From contig JAWUZG010000018.1 of assembly GCA_036785705.1 (NCBI GenBank), forward strand, positions 7,413,501 through 7,477,500: a stretch of DNA of 64,000 nucleotides, read 5' to 3'. The stretch's first letter is position 1, and every line of letters starts with the position of its first letter. Both the position numbers and the translations under genes were made by a program. The notes under the pieces are model-generated. The model searched no databases, was not told where the DNA came from, and worked only from the letters and a program-made list of their open reading frames with translations. The DNA comes from Acanthornis magna (lineage: Eukaryota; Chordata; Aves; Passeriformes; Acanthizidae). Below are positions 1 through 13,160 of the stretch, piece after piece.

Positions 1-3000
1 ATTCCTTATTTCTTTTGGCATTAATGGCATTGCATTTGATAATACAAACTGCTCCCATCTCAGGAGTCAGGTGTTATCTCATGTGCCAGATGTCAGGGCT
101 CATGAAGGCAGCTGGAGACAAAGTCCATTCCTTTGCCTGCAGAAGAAAAGGTCTGGCTCAAGACTTTTGTTCAAATATTCAAAGCTCAGTTTGAACATCA
201 CAACTGTCAGTACAAGCTCAAGAGAAGTGAACTCCATGACTGAAAGTTATGGAAGCAGGGAATTCCCCCCTTTCCTACCATGCTGGGCAGTGTTGACAGG
301 ACTGCCTGCACCCCCAGGATATGGCTGGAGGGGCTGATTAACCTGTCCCTGTCCAGAGAGGTAGCAGGGACCATTAACATCTTGTACTTCTGTCAAGCTC
401 TCGGATCTGACTACAGCAAATCCCTTGTAATCCACAGAGATGATTCAGGAATGAGAGGCAGAGAGATGAAAGAAGATCTAAATTAAAAACTACAGGCTTT
501 TTCTGCTGCTCCTGTGTTGTAACTACACACTGCCCTGCCCCCAGAGCTATCAGGAGCCCACAGTAGGGCTGAGAGCAGCGAGCGCTCTCCACAAAGCAGT
601 GACACAATTTTGCTTCAGTTATTAAGGAAATTCCTCTTCCTTGATCCATTGTGGCAGCTGCAATCTAAGAAGACAGATGCTCCTGAGAAGAGGCAACCTG
701 AATTCATGAAGTTGTCCTACCCTGTCCAAACACAAGTATATCATATGTCTTTGGTATTAAATGACCTTTAGAACAGCACTTCAGATTTATCCCAAATTGA
801 CAGTAACTGACAGGCATAAACTACATAAGGCTAAAAAAGAACATAAAATGAAATAAATAAGCTCCTGCTACTAGGAACTTGGCCATGCTAAACAGAAGGT
901 CTGTCATTAATTCCTTTCCCAGGCAGGATGGTGACCACTGATAATAAACTGAATGAGTCTCAGCCTCTATCCCCTGCTTTCAGCATACCTGAGTCTGCAT
1001 CCTGCAGCACCCAGGTGTCCTTTCTCTGTGGCGTAGGAGACAAATCCATCTCATAGAAATATCTAGGAGAAATACTTTTTCTCAAAGCCTCTTCATTCAG
1101 ACTTGCAATCCCTCTCCTGCCTTCTACAGAAACAAGCAACCACTTTGATTCACAGCAGTGTCACCAGTGAGATGTACCTCTGTTTCACAATTCATACTTT
1201 AATGCAGAAAACAGAAAGGCATCCTGATAGTTTTCTCGGTGAGGACAAGATTTTTTTCCACAAGGGTTCAGTTTTTCTTCCTGATTAAATCCTTGTTTTT
1301 TAAAAATACACCAGGATCATGGCATCAACCCTCATCTGACTTCTGCTTTGCCTGCCATCAGCTGCTACCCTTTCCTCATGCTAGCCAGGACCTCCAACAA
1401 GCTAAAGCAAGACCAGGATGTCCAACAACCATAGATCTGAGGGCACTGTGGGAATTTGAAATGTTCCTACTTATTTTTCGCCTGAATTCAACTTAAAATA
1501 CGAGAAGATGACCCATCTTCATTCTTGCTTAGCTAGAAATAGATTGAATTACTATGACCAGACTGAAAGCATGGTAATACAACAATCCATACAGATGTTA
1601 AACCTTAAGCAATGCAGACATGAACTCAAGGTCCCAGACCTTATTACCCAGTAAAAATGTAAAAGGCTGAGCAGTACCAAGACATCTCCTTGAGTTTGCA
1701 GATAACATGAGATATCTTTAGGAACTGGAAACTGTCCCTGCTTCCCTGTGATGGTAAGCTCAGAGCCATGCAAGAAAAGAAGGATTAATCAGGACTTCCC
1801 CACCATGAGGGGTTCTGTCACACACGGAGAGCAAACCTGGCCTATCTATGGAGAATTACATACGCCCTCTCCCTCCAACTCCTACCACCTTCCTCCTTCA
1901 AACAGAAGGTGTCTTTTGCAAGCACAAATTTTGGTGACCCTCAGGCAAGAAGGATCTATGCTGTCCACTCCTGAGCAACACCTGCTGGAACCTGGAGCCC
2001 TCACCAGTCACCCTTAGTGTGTCTTCTGGGGACCACCATGGTTGTCCTCCCTCAGCCTGCAACAAGGAAGATTTTTGCAAGATGACTCTCCAAAATCTTG
2101 CCAGGGCCAGGACACTGATTGTCATGTTTTAAAACAGCATCTAGCAACAGCTTGGACATGTTCATGCAGAGATACAGAGCACAAACTGAATGATGTGGAT
2201 CTAAGCCCAGCTCAGGGCAGCCCAATGGTACCCTCCTCCAAAGATTCTTCAAAATCTCCAATGGCTAAATTATTATATTCACTGCCAAATTTTCAGATAC
2301 TGAGAGAAATTAGAGATACAACCCATGTGGGATCCACATATTCTGTAGTACATGCTAGAAAGGCTAAAACCCCACATCTTTTGCACCAAAGATTTTTCAC
2401 TCCAAGTGAGGGGATGTAAAAGAAGAAATTGTTTCTTATAACTATGATCTGAAATCTTATGAAAAAGAATGAAGTCAGGTATTTGTTAGCAAAGGACTGC
2501 AGCATCCACACAGCCTCGGTGTGATGGACGAACTTAGTCATTGTGGCAAGGGAGAAACCCCAGCAGCGCACTCGTGTGTGCTGAGAGCGAGCAGGGTTAT
2601 TCACTCTGGCACCTCGCAGCAGTAAGGAGCTCCAGACACACTGACAGACAAGCAGGAGATGTAAAACTGTGACACAAGATTTGTGTCACCTCCAGCCCTG
2701 CCGCTTCACGGGCTGCCGGGATCAGCTGCAGTTACAGGGTGGAGTAGAAGCAGGAATGTGCTGCAGTGGCTGGGATGTCTGGAAGGGTATGGGATGCACA
2801 CAGGGATTCCCCATGGGAGAGGGTGGGGGGAAAAGGCCTCCTCCCAGGAATTTTGGTGGTGTTCATTGCCATGTCACTGCAAATCCAGAGCAGTGCCATA
2901 TCTCAACTACATCTTACACGGGTTTTGGTCCTTCCTAATTCCAGCACCTTTCCAAACACGTGATCTACAGGGTGGAGAGCTCTGCAGAAATACAAGAGTT

Positions 3001-4477
3001 CTGAAAAGAAAGGGGTATTTAAAAAAAATATGTTAACCACATTTTTTGTTTTTAAGTTGACATCAAGGGAGTAAACACCAGGTTTTATATGTGGTTACCC
3101 TAAGGAAGAGCTCTTAAAAAACATGTACAGTTCTGAATTATTTCCTCCAAGAATTGCACAGAATTTTTTTTTTCCTCTGTAGAAAGAAACATAATCAGCT
3201 TACAGGCACAGCACTTTCTCTCCCTCCTTAGATTTAAGACATGCTTTTCAACTCACCAGTCCTGTTATTTACTAGTTGCTGCCCTGTCTGGCAGCTCTTG
3301 CCAGACTGACTTAGCTTTGAATTCAAATCCTCACTCAATTTTCACTATGCAACTAAATTTCACCAGTCAATCTAACCTGGTCCCTAGCCAAGGTGAGGTG
3401 AATTAGTCACATGTAAATTAAGACAGATGCACATCTGATGCAAATCACTGTATTCCTCTAAAGAAACCCAGCTCCCCTCTCTCCACCAGGGACTAGAAGG
3501 GATTATCAGAGAGGAAACAGCGAAGCAGGGCCACAGCAGATGTCAGGACATGACAGCAATGCTGGCAATGGCCACAGCCTGCAGGGCCAGCACCACCAGC
3601 AGCAGCCTTTGGAGTTTCTGCCATCTCCAGCATCAACACTTCCTTCACTAAATGCTGTGAGATCCAGCATCTAGTGTTAGCTCTCATGTATCCTTTGGGG
3701 TGAGCACTGATGTATCCTGAGCAGCCTCCCTGCATCAAAACAAAAAGCAAAGAATAAAAGACACCTTGTTTTACCTCTGTCTTGTGGGCTGGTTTGGAGA
3801 ATGCTTTATTTTGCATCAAGTGCAGGGAATTGCATGTTTATGAATCAAAAACTGAGACAGGAGAGAAGCATCTGAGGTTTAAAAATAATTATTTTTAAAT
3901 AATATGGAATTATTTTCTCCACCTTCTCCTGCCGTTTTCTCCCAGTCTCCTCTCAGTTTGGGTGCAAGCAGCGTGTTTGGGTACCCAGAGTTTCCAGGCC
4001 CCCTTGCAGCAGCATCCATTGCTGCGCACTGCTATCTAGTGGTGCAACTGCAGATGGTCGGGGCTGGGGGAAGGAAGGGTTAGCAGAGCTCATCCAGGTG
4101 CCACTGCTTTTAGACACTAAACATCTCTGTTATGGCAAGAGAATCTGTGACCCTATAAATATCAATTCCCCTTAAATAGCCAGCACACAAAAAAAAAAAA
4201 AGAATGTATTTAGTGAAATAGAACAATTCTAAAGTGTACTGCACATACTGTATATTTCACTATTTGTGAAGGAAGTATTTTCTTTTGGACCAATGTGTGA
4301 GTCTAGCCCCATATGATTTTGGAAAGTGAAACAAGAGGCTGATTTGAAAAGATAAATTGCCTTCCTCAGGAAGGGTAGAGAAGGTTAAATGGTAGAAGAG
4401 AGGTTACTGACCTCTCTCCCTTAGTTATTGCTCCCTGAAGGAGTTCCTGTGTCACAGGACAAGAATAAAAGAGTGTC
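1..4477. other. Gene-poor flank
   Basis: AT-rich to mixed DNA with short random open frames only (125 codons or fewer), none with a known domain. A short poly-T lies at about 3,164-3,174 and poly-A at 4,189-4,201. Apart from the CTCF-like site described separately, nothing else recognised. Confidence 0.55.
4030..4042 (-). promoter_or_regulatory. CTCF-like site
   Basis: tgctatctagtgg matches the reverse-complement CTCF core with one mismatch by eye. About 47 kb downstream of MSX1. Could be a domain boundary element; chance matches are common. Confidence 0.25.
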
Positions 4478-4665
4478 TGTGGTTAGAAGGAGCCTCTGGA
4501 AATCACCAGACTTAAACCCTCTGCTCAAGCAGGGCCACCTAGAATCAATTGCCCAGGATCATGTCTTGGCTTGTGAATAAGGATGGGAATTCCCCAGCCA
4601 CTCTAGGCACCCCTGCCAGTGCTCAGTCACCCTTAGAGTAGAAAAATTAGCATCAGATGATGGTT
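4478..4665 (-). mobile_element. Degraded CR1 LINE fragment
   Basis: Plus-strand sequence reads as the reverse complement of a CR1 3' region: a 'ggaaatcacc...ccctctgctcaagcagggccacc' block, followed by 'gcccaggatcatgtc' and 'cagtgctcagtcaccctt'. Many substitutions mark it as old. The extreme 3' octamer tail is not seen. Confidence 0.75.
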
Positions 4666-6752
4666 TCTGCTCCGTGACTCCATGGCCTAACCACTGCCAA
4701 CAGCAAGAGTGTCTAAACAGCTCTCCTGGGCTCTAGTTCAGAGAGGGAGGAAAAGCAGTGGCTCATAATCAGGAAGTTGTGCAGTTTGAGGTTCTCATCT
4801 TTATTGCCCTGAAAAGAGTAACTGTGTTGCCTGTGGAGAAGTCATCCCACATACATAATCTGAAAAGCACCAGATATTAATTGAACTAAGTTAGAAGTCA
4901 AGCCTTAAAAATTAGGACCTCTTAAATTGAATCATCTCTCATAAAATTGGATCACTGTTATTTCTCAAACATGGGCTCAGACTCTGTATTACTGTAACAG
5001 CCACTAATCACCTGTGAGACATTATCCTACAACCTGTCAGTATAGACTTCTGCTTTTTTCTGGTGTATTAAATATACTGCATGAGCCATCACTCAGGACA
5101 AGCTTTTCCTTCTGCTCTGTAGCAGTAAAGGATGAGGATGTAATTTTTGTTCAGAAAGAGTTTTGTGAAACAATTGAATTTGTGGAGCCTAATGCTGTGA
5201 AATTAACTCTTGTTCTGTCAATAGCCTCAATTTCTCTGAACTTCTCCACAAAATTCCCTCCACTCTCTGGGTGCCAGGTATCTGTAGTGCACCCACCACC
5301 ATCTCTTCAAAACAAAATGAAACAAAAAAATGAATGAATAACAAAATAAGAGGTGAGGTTTGAACTGAGAGTAACCCAAGCTGCCCTTGGTAGCTTCACT
5401 GGGAAATTAAACAAGCTACTTTCCTTTTTATTGCTTCAACACCTGTGTAGGAAAATAGTTTGGAAATCCAGTATGTCTTGATCTGTCTGCTGAAAACGTG
5501 CATCTGAAGATGAGCTGCTGTGTAACACTGGATGTGCCATGAGATATAATTAAGCATAAAAAAAGCATTTGAGGTCTAGGATGAACATCTGTTGAGATAA
5601 TGAGCAGCAGAGTGAGTGTTTTGGAGGCAAATAAATTGCAACCCCTTCACTTTACATCACAGCTATGCCCAGGGGAAATGAGAAAGCAGCGCCAAGCAAA
5701 GCCAAGATTGGAGGGCACAGTATGGGTGGAAAGGAGCTCTGGCTGGGAAAGCTCAGCTCCTTGAAGTTTGAAAAAAGGTGCCAGAAAAGCTCAGAGAGGA
5801 GTTGATGAAAACACATTGGCTACAATGCACGATATTGTAGGTCCTACCAAACTTCTCAGGTAAAAGACCTCCTATATCTCACTTCTTTCTCCAGCTTGCA
5901 CTTTTCAAACCCCTACTGCAATGGCATTGTGTGACTGTGCCAGGATCCCTTTGATCAGATGCTTAACTAAAGCTAGAGTCAGCCTCGTCCATGAGCTTTT
6001 ATCAGGTGAAGCTGCTGCTGACCACACCACAGTAACCCCCACGATGCCATATGATTTTACTGCAGTGCTCACAGCACATCTGCAGTGAACAGAGCCCCAT
6101 TTCTTCTTAAGACTCAATAGGAACCCCAGGGATGTGGAAAACACACGCACTTGAAACACCACCAGTCTCAGGCGTGGATTTTTGGTCACAAAGTAATTTC
6201 AAGAAAGAGTTAAAAGTCTTGAATCTGGTTTAGTGTCTTGCCTTTGGATGCAGCATTGCACATAGGAGCACAGACACAGAGAAGACAGAAAACTGAATGA
6301 TTGATTTTCTTTCTTCTGCTTTCCCAGGACTTTTATGTTCTCCCTTCAGGATTTTGAGACAAACAAAAAAAACCCAAACAAAACAAAAACCTAAAACAAA
6401 ACAAAAACCCCACAAAAACAAAAACAAAAACAAAAAAAAACACCAAAAAAACCCCTCAATTGTGCTGTTAATTGGACTTCTTAGCTTGAACATTTTGCCC
6501 AAAACTCTGGTGCAGAATTGCTCCTACTGACAAACTTTTAATTTCATGGTCATTGATGTTGTATTGTTGTTTCCCCTCTCCCAGTCACTGACCCAGAATC
6601 TCAGATCTCATAAAGAAGTTTTGATTAGGGTAAAAAAATGAGGGATTATACAGATGTGGGTTAATACAGTAATTTAATATAAAATAATATGCACAGTTCT
6701 GCTTCACTGAGCAAGGGCAAGTGAGAGCTTGCTTTGCTCCAGAATCTCAGGT
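4666..6752. other. Gene-poor stretch between CR1 copies
   Basis: No gene or RNA recognised. Apart from the A-rich tract described separately, nothing to annotate. Confidence 0.55.
6357..6454. repeat. (CAAAA)n-like A-rich tract
   Basis: About 100 bp of A runs separated by one to four C (caaaac, aaaaacccc). Low complexity; open frames across it on both strands are artefacts. Confidence 0.9.
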
Positions 6753-7630
6753 CACAGAATCACAAAACCACAAAATGGGTCAGGTTGGAAGAGACCACAA
6801 TGGTCATCTGGTCCAACCTCCCTGCTCAAGCAGGGTCATCCCAGAGCACCTGGCACAGGACTGTGTCCAGATACCTCTGTAGCTTGAGGAAGAAGAAGAA
6901 AAATGTAATGTTAACATTAAAGATCTCCTCAGCTTGTCCCAAATCCAAATGTGCTTCCAACTGATGCGACACACCCTTCCTGAAATTTGACGTTGACTAC
7001 AATTGAATATTTTGTTCACAATAGTAGGTTACCAACCATTCCTAGGGGCTTTAACTGCTCATTGATGAAGTCCCCTCTCAGTTTTCTCTTCTCAAGACTT
7101 CTCAAAAAGGAGCCCAAATCCCTCAGCCTTTCCTCATAATAGAGATGCTCTGGTCCCTTCATCATCTCTGTATCCCTCCACTGGAGCAGCTCCACTCCTG
7201 ATGTGGCCTCACCTGGGCTGAGCAGAGGGACAGGATCCCCTCCCTACTGCACCCCAGGATACCATTGGTCATCCTGGCTACAAGGACACTCTGCTGGCTC
7301 ATGGGCATCTTGTTGTCCACCAGGAGCCCAGGTCCTTCTCCTCAGGGCTCCTTTCCAGCAGATTGGCCCCCAGCCTGTGCGGGTGCCTGGGGTTATTCTT
7401 CCCCAGGTGCAGGACCCTGCATTTGCCTTTGCTGGATTTCAGATGATTCACCTTTGCCTGCCTTTCCAGCCTGCCCAGGTACTTCTGAAGGGCTGCACAG
7501 CACTCAGGGCAGTCTGCCCAAAGCTCCTCACAGCTTTGTGTCATCAGTGAACTTGCTGAGGAGGCATTTGCCCCTTCATCCAAGTCATCGATGAACAAGT
7601 TAATCAATACTGGCCCCAAATACTGAGTAA
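6753..7630 (-). mobile_element. CR1 LINE, 5'-truncated, minus orientation
   Basis: Begins at the element's 3' end with degenerate cacagaat/cacaaaac octamers and 'caggttggaagagacc', then runs through the CR1 3' UTR into the end of the reverse-transcriptase ORF. On the minus strand a frame at about 7,682-7,299 still shows GPVLINLFIDDLDEG, the C-terminal RT region of CR1, and KGKCRVLHLGKNNP further on. The segment at about 6,890-7,020 does not match CR1 as I know it, so it may hold a small insertion or be strongly diverged. The 5' break is near 7,630. Inactive copy. Confidence 0.92.
7299..7625 (-). pseudogene. CR1 reverse-transcriptase ORF remnant
   Basis: Translation keeps the GPVLINLFIDDLDEG, LERQAKVNHLKSSKGKC and KDLG segments typical of the C-terminal CR1 ORF2. 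Everything N-terminal is missing through 5' truncation, and the polymerase catalytic centre is incomplete (the expected F-ADD box is replaced by a diverged stretch). The frame is lost after about 7,299. Not functional. Confidence 0.85.
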
Positions 7631-10600
7631 TACAAGCCGAAGGAATCAAAACCTCCATCACAGCACTCCACAGCTGAATCATTCAAAACGGAAAGTGCGT
7701 ATGGTGTCATTGCTCCATTTGCTGGCGCATTACAGATATTTGTCCTGCTGAACACTTACCCTTTGGAGCCACTAAATTACATGTGTACATCGTGAAACAT
7801 GGAGCTGTCACCCAGAGTAGGAAAGCAGGGGATTAAGGCAGCAATGGCAGGTAATCCTCTGGCCTAAGCAGGCAGGAGAGCACGTGTTGTTATCCTAATT
7901 ACTGCCGTGCCCAACTCACTGGGAAAAGTGCCAGGGAACAAATTCAGAGTAATGCATCTGAGCAGTGAATAAATTACATAAACCATCTTAAGTACTGTAA
8001 TTCATCCGAGTTTTGTCTGCAAGATGTTACACTGCAGTGTCCAATAGAAATGAATCAGTATCAGGCCTGCCTGCCTGCCTTTCCCAGGGGAGCAGTCGTT
8101 AAATCCTTGCTGAGTCATTGTCTTGCTGTGGTTAAGACTAAAGAGTTCAGGATTAAAGTACATTATAGTAAAAATTTATTTTACAGAGTTGGTCAAAATT
8201 CTATTGTCAGCTACAGTAGTGCTGCATTGTACAGTGTGTGGTCACTCTGGTGCTGCTCTGGAGGAAAAATCCACATTTCACAGCTAGAGAGGAGGCAGTA
8301 TTTTCATCCTTTGTAAAACATGCCAGCTCATTAGAAACTCCTGACTTGCTTCCCTGCCATGCACGCACTCAAAAGAGATTTCATAGTGGACTGTTAAAAA
8401 GATAAATCTTTAGAAGTAATAATGGAGCAAACCACATAGATAACACTTCAGCATTTCGATATTGGCCTGATTTCCCACTCAGGAAGAAAGGAATCTTGCA
8501 AGTCTTTTTGAATGCAAAGGAGACTTTGTGAAAGGGGGAAGAAACATGGGCAGTTTGTGGATTCCCGCGGAACAGTTGAGAAATCACTTGGACTTTGAAA
8601 TGCAGGCAAGGGGATTAATTTCTCTTGTTTGAACTGAAAGCCATGAAAAGTTCAAACCTGATCATTCAAAACATCAAATTGATAATAAAACAAAATTAAA
8701 GGAAGAATGTAAAGATTTGAAATTTGAAAATTTGTCACATTCAGGTCACTTTCAAAGAGACCTAAATCCTTGGCAGACAGTAAACTAGTGTTGCATGTTG
8801 AACTACTGTCATGTATTTGAAATGAAATGATCTATGCTAATATCTGCCAGTTGATCAATAGTTACATCAGTGTATCACAGAGCTGTGAAAACTTCCCACT
8901 ATAATGTCGAAAACTACCTCTGTAAAAGTAACACATTTGACTACAATATTTTCCTGCTATCATTTCCTTCACATGGTAGACTCTCTGATTTATTTACAAT
9001 AGCAAAGGCCAGCAATTATTTTGCTTGCAAGTCTAACTTTGACCAAAAAAAAAAATGAAAAAGCCCCCAAAAGACCAACGACAAACAAAACCCCACACAA
9101 ATATAGGATAGAATAGAATGGAACACAGAAATAATTTTGTTAAAATAAAAACACAGCTGACCTCTAGTGGCTGCTTGTCAAAATTAAAGTTGTTGAAATA
9201 GTCCATGAGAAAAAAAAGAAAACACCACATTTTCCTGGTGAAGTCTTCAGTATGGATTCAAAGATTCTTTTTTTCCTCCATTTCTCTAGGAAGCATCTCT
9301 TTTCCTGACATATTTCTCTGCCAATCCCAGGCCCAGGCCACCTCCAGAGAATATCTTAGAGTTTTGCAAGAAAGATAAAAAAGATAAACTCTAATGTTTG
9401 TTACTTTTAAGCAAATTATAACTGCAGGTTTCCATTTTTCCACATTTTTAAACAGTTTTTTTTGCACAACATACTTTTAAAAGTACCTGTGTTGAATAAT
9501 TTATTAATTTGGTAGCACATTGATACCTCTGCCTCGTGTTATCCTGGGCCTGTTGCATCAGGTGGGTACAGCTGCATTTTTTAACACACAATGAGATGGA
9601 GTTATGCATTTCTAAGCAACTGTCCCCAGTCCCAGTCTGGTTAGTGTGTCCTGGGTAGGGCGGGAAGGGCATGGTGTGAACAGCAACTCACAGCTGCTGT
9701 GCTCAGGAGGAACCCCAACTGCCTTATTGCCTTGGGAACAGTTTTAGTTCTTACCCAGCTGAGGCCAAAAGGGAATCTTGTACCTCCTCCTTCCTTGTTC
9801 CCCCCTCCTGCCTGCTCCACCCATCACTGGGTGATGCCCGCAGTGTCAGAGTCTCTGGGATCCCTCCTGCTCCATGGCCTTGTTCCTCTTATTCTTCACA
9901 TCACATCCAGGCAGAACAGACTGCCCTGAACACATTATCTGGCCGACATTTGATGTGAGGATGTCTGAAATTCTCCAAGGGTTTGTTTTTTTATTCTTCC
10001 TGCAGATGGGATGGAGTTCTTCCTCAAAATTTCCTTTGTTCCTTGAAAAATGCTTGTGTGGAGAGCTTTTGGTCTGTCTGTCTTTTGTACTTCAACAGGG
10101 CCCCTGGCTTCTGTCACTTCTGCAGCATGTCAGAGCTGTGGTATGAGTGAGGGGCACAGGAGAGGAGCGAGCCTGGCCCTGGAGACCTCTCTGCTCACAC
10201 AAAGCCAACAGGGACCAATGGCTTTCCTGTAAATAACTAGAGAAAATTCTGCATTGAAATAATAGCCTGCTAAGGTGAAAAGACCATTTAATGTCTTGTC
10301 CAAATAGAGGCTGACCTTAGAGATTTTGTATTTTTACACTTTATTCTTCAAAAAAATTCATACCAACCATCAGTGGTGTGGCTATGATAGTCTAAGGATA
10401 TGAGGAATGAGCTTTGGGGAAAGGTAATAACTGTTATTCAAGCAGGAGAGGAGCTGGTGCACTCAACAGTGCCTCTGCTTCTTCCAGCTCTACCTTTCCC
10501 CTTCCTGGTTTATGTTTTTTGGGCATTGGCAGGGAGCTGTGAATAAAGTGTGTGATTCCCATCTTGAGACCTCCAGAGGGGTTGCTGGTTTCTCTGGGCG

Positions 10601-12339
10601 AAGTCACCACTGCTGTGTCACTAGGCTGAAGATCTCACGTGTTGGGACATCTGTGCTGCAACCAAACTCGCCCACAGCTGGGTGCAGCTCACAGGTGGCT
10701 CAGATGGGGATGCTCCTGCTGCTGCTGACAGTCGCCTGCCCCGGTGACAAATGACCTGGGTGGGCTTCAGACTGAGCTGTAACCTTGCAGCCTGTCAGCT
10801 GGCACCCTTTTTTCATACTGACATTCTTAAAAAGCCAAGACAACAGGAGTTTTTGAAATGGAGCCTAGATGCATAATATTTCTCTTGTAAATTGGTCTCA
10901 GAAATTGCACTGGGCCTGTACAAACTTGCAAAATGCTGAAAACTTGTACTGACGTGTGTTTGAGAAGTTCCAAATCAAGGCATGGTAATATTGTATAAAA
11001 ATAGCTAAAATGGAAAATCATCAATAGAAAAACTAGAGCACTAAATGATCTATGTTATTATTCCCATAGTGATTAACATACTGCATTTTCCCAGCCTGTT
11101 GCAATTTATTAGTCCGTGTTCTTCTGTATCAGTATCAAATATTATTTCATTATAAAAACTTGTGTGCCTGTTAACAAAAAAAAAATCCAAATTAACTGTC
11201 AACATATGTTACTTTCACTTTTTCAAATTAGAGTAAGCAAACTGGCTCTAATTAGTTTCCTGATTAATGAGTGCATGGTAAGCAAGAGAATTACATTAAG
11301 AACAATTTCCAGTTTACACTGGTTAGGAGGAGGTAAAAAAATAATTTTTCAACAGGGATCAAATAAATCTACAGAACCTCATTTTTTTACAATGCTGTGA
11401 AAATATGCAAGGCATCACATTGTAAATTGCTGGTTAGGTCACTGGAGCAGGATGAATAAATACTCTTTGCCATATGAAATTGGCTAGTTAAATGAAGATC
11501 ACAAAATTGTTTGTTGCTATATAAGGTTCATTTTTTTCTATAAAAAGAGCAATTTTAATTTACAGGGGCTTAAGGCAATTTTCCATCTAATTTTATGTTT
11601 TATAATGTCTGCTAAAACACTGGTGCCTTATTAGTTTGTGTGGTCGAATATATATTGTTTCCAAATTTCAAGGTTATTGGTTTATCTTGACCAAGGCAAA
11701 ACAGGGTCACTTTTTCTTCCTAAATGCTAAGAAAAATCCACATAGATCATATTAAGACAACTAAATTAGCTGCATCCTAGATACATCTTTTTTTGTGACC
11801 AACAGAAAAGCATTCTGATTTATTTGAGTATGAGTAATGACAGGTTAACATCACTGGTCAGAACTATAATCCTTCTCATGCCACTTTTTGCTGTGGAATT
11901 TCACTCCTAAAAACCTTAAAACTGAAGGGAATTGAATGGCTGTTGCAACACAGAAACAGCTGGATGGACGCACAGCACAATTTCTCGAACACCTGAGCTC
12001 TGTTTCCTCCAGCAAAGGTCCTGGCAGCCAGGTCAGAGGAAGCTTAAGGCTTTTCATCATCCTGTGGATCAGAGGCTTCAGTTTCCTACTGCCTCCCCTC
12101 CCAGACATGCACAGTGGGAGGAAAATGGCATTGCCCTTTATCCATCAGCCCAGTTCGGGACAGGGTTGGCCTTGTTACCACCCACGCCCACGGAGGCAAG
12201 AGTAATCCAAATTCTTGTTAATAGGTCCCTTGGGGTGGATTAGAGAGAAATGACAATGGATGATCTGTGTTTGTAAATATGTATATGTAGGGCTTAGTTC
12301 AGAGCTATTTGGTTGCAATGGAAAGCAGGAATGTAGCTG
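7631..12339. other. Gene-poor stretch
   Basis: AT-rich non-repetitive DNA with short random frames. Apart from the CTCF-like site described separately, nothing recognised. Confidence 0.55.
9158..9170 (-). promoter_or_regulatory. CTCF-like site
   Basis: tgacctctagtgg matches the CTCF core with one mismatch, in the same orientation as the site at 4.03 kb. Confidence 0.25.
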
Positions 12340-13160
12340 TTTTGGTTAGTATTATCTACAGTAATACAACAATATGAAAGCATAAAAATATTACTTAAGA
12401 ATATATATGGGAAAGGAAAGAAAGAGAAAGAAAGTATAAGAGTAGAAAGATAGATAATCACCACCTGTGGGTCTTCAGTGAGGCTTGATTGTTGCAGCTT
12501 AGACGTCCATTAGTCAAAGTGATGGTCTTGATCCATCTTGTTCTGTTGGAATTAGGGAAAGAAGCCCCCAAAACACAAAGTCTGATGGGTTAAAATGTGC
12601 TCAGCCTGGGTGGGAACCCCCGGGGGAGGCACCTGGGGGGGGGGGAGTTTTCAGTCCTCTGGTGGAAGGCTCCAGAAATGAGTCTGGGGGCGCTTTGGGG
12701 TCTTTGATAGCTTATGATATTTCCTCAGTTGCCTCTCACTTCTGCACATTTGGGCCAGTAATGCACTGTCAGACCTTCTCGGGGTGTGTGGGGGAGCTGT
12801 GTAAGGCAGGGCAATTAGAGTGATAAGAAGCACCTTCCCGCCTTGCCCTTATCGGCCCCAAAGCCCAGAGAGCTTTGCAGCCTCCAGGCGGTGACAGTTC
12901 ACCCCTCTGCTTTATGCACACCAGCCATTACACACCCAAAAACTCACCTGCTCCTTCGAGGGATGCAAACCTGGCCTCAGCAAAGCACCTCGGAACCTCC
13001 ACAAATGGTAAATGTTTTGAGTCATTATTCTTCAACAGTCCAGTCTCTCAAAGCCTCTGCTGATCAGGAAAATCAATCATCTCATGTCTTGGCCATGATA
13101 CAGCCAAGGTGGACAACAAGCAAAGCATCAGCCTTCCACCCACAGGCTAAATTGCTCTGA
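12340..13160. other. Unclassified block, possibly an old LTR-type insertion
   Basis: The block starts near the polypurine tract, then turns GC-rich with a G-run at 12,633-12,645, and contains gataagaag...cttatc-type imperfect palindromes near 12,821-12,851. The compositional change from the surroundings suggests an insertion. I could not find paired terminal repeats, a primer-binding site or target duplication, so this is a weak call. Confidence 0.2.
12405..12455. repeat. Purine-rich GAAA/GGAAA tract
   Basis: gggaaaggaaagaaagagaa-type polypurine run followed by agatagataatc. It lies at the left of a block of unclear origin (12,340-13,160). Confidence 0.75.
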
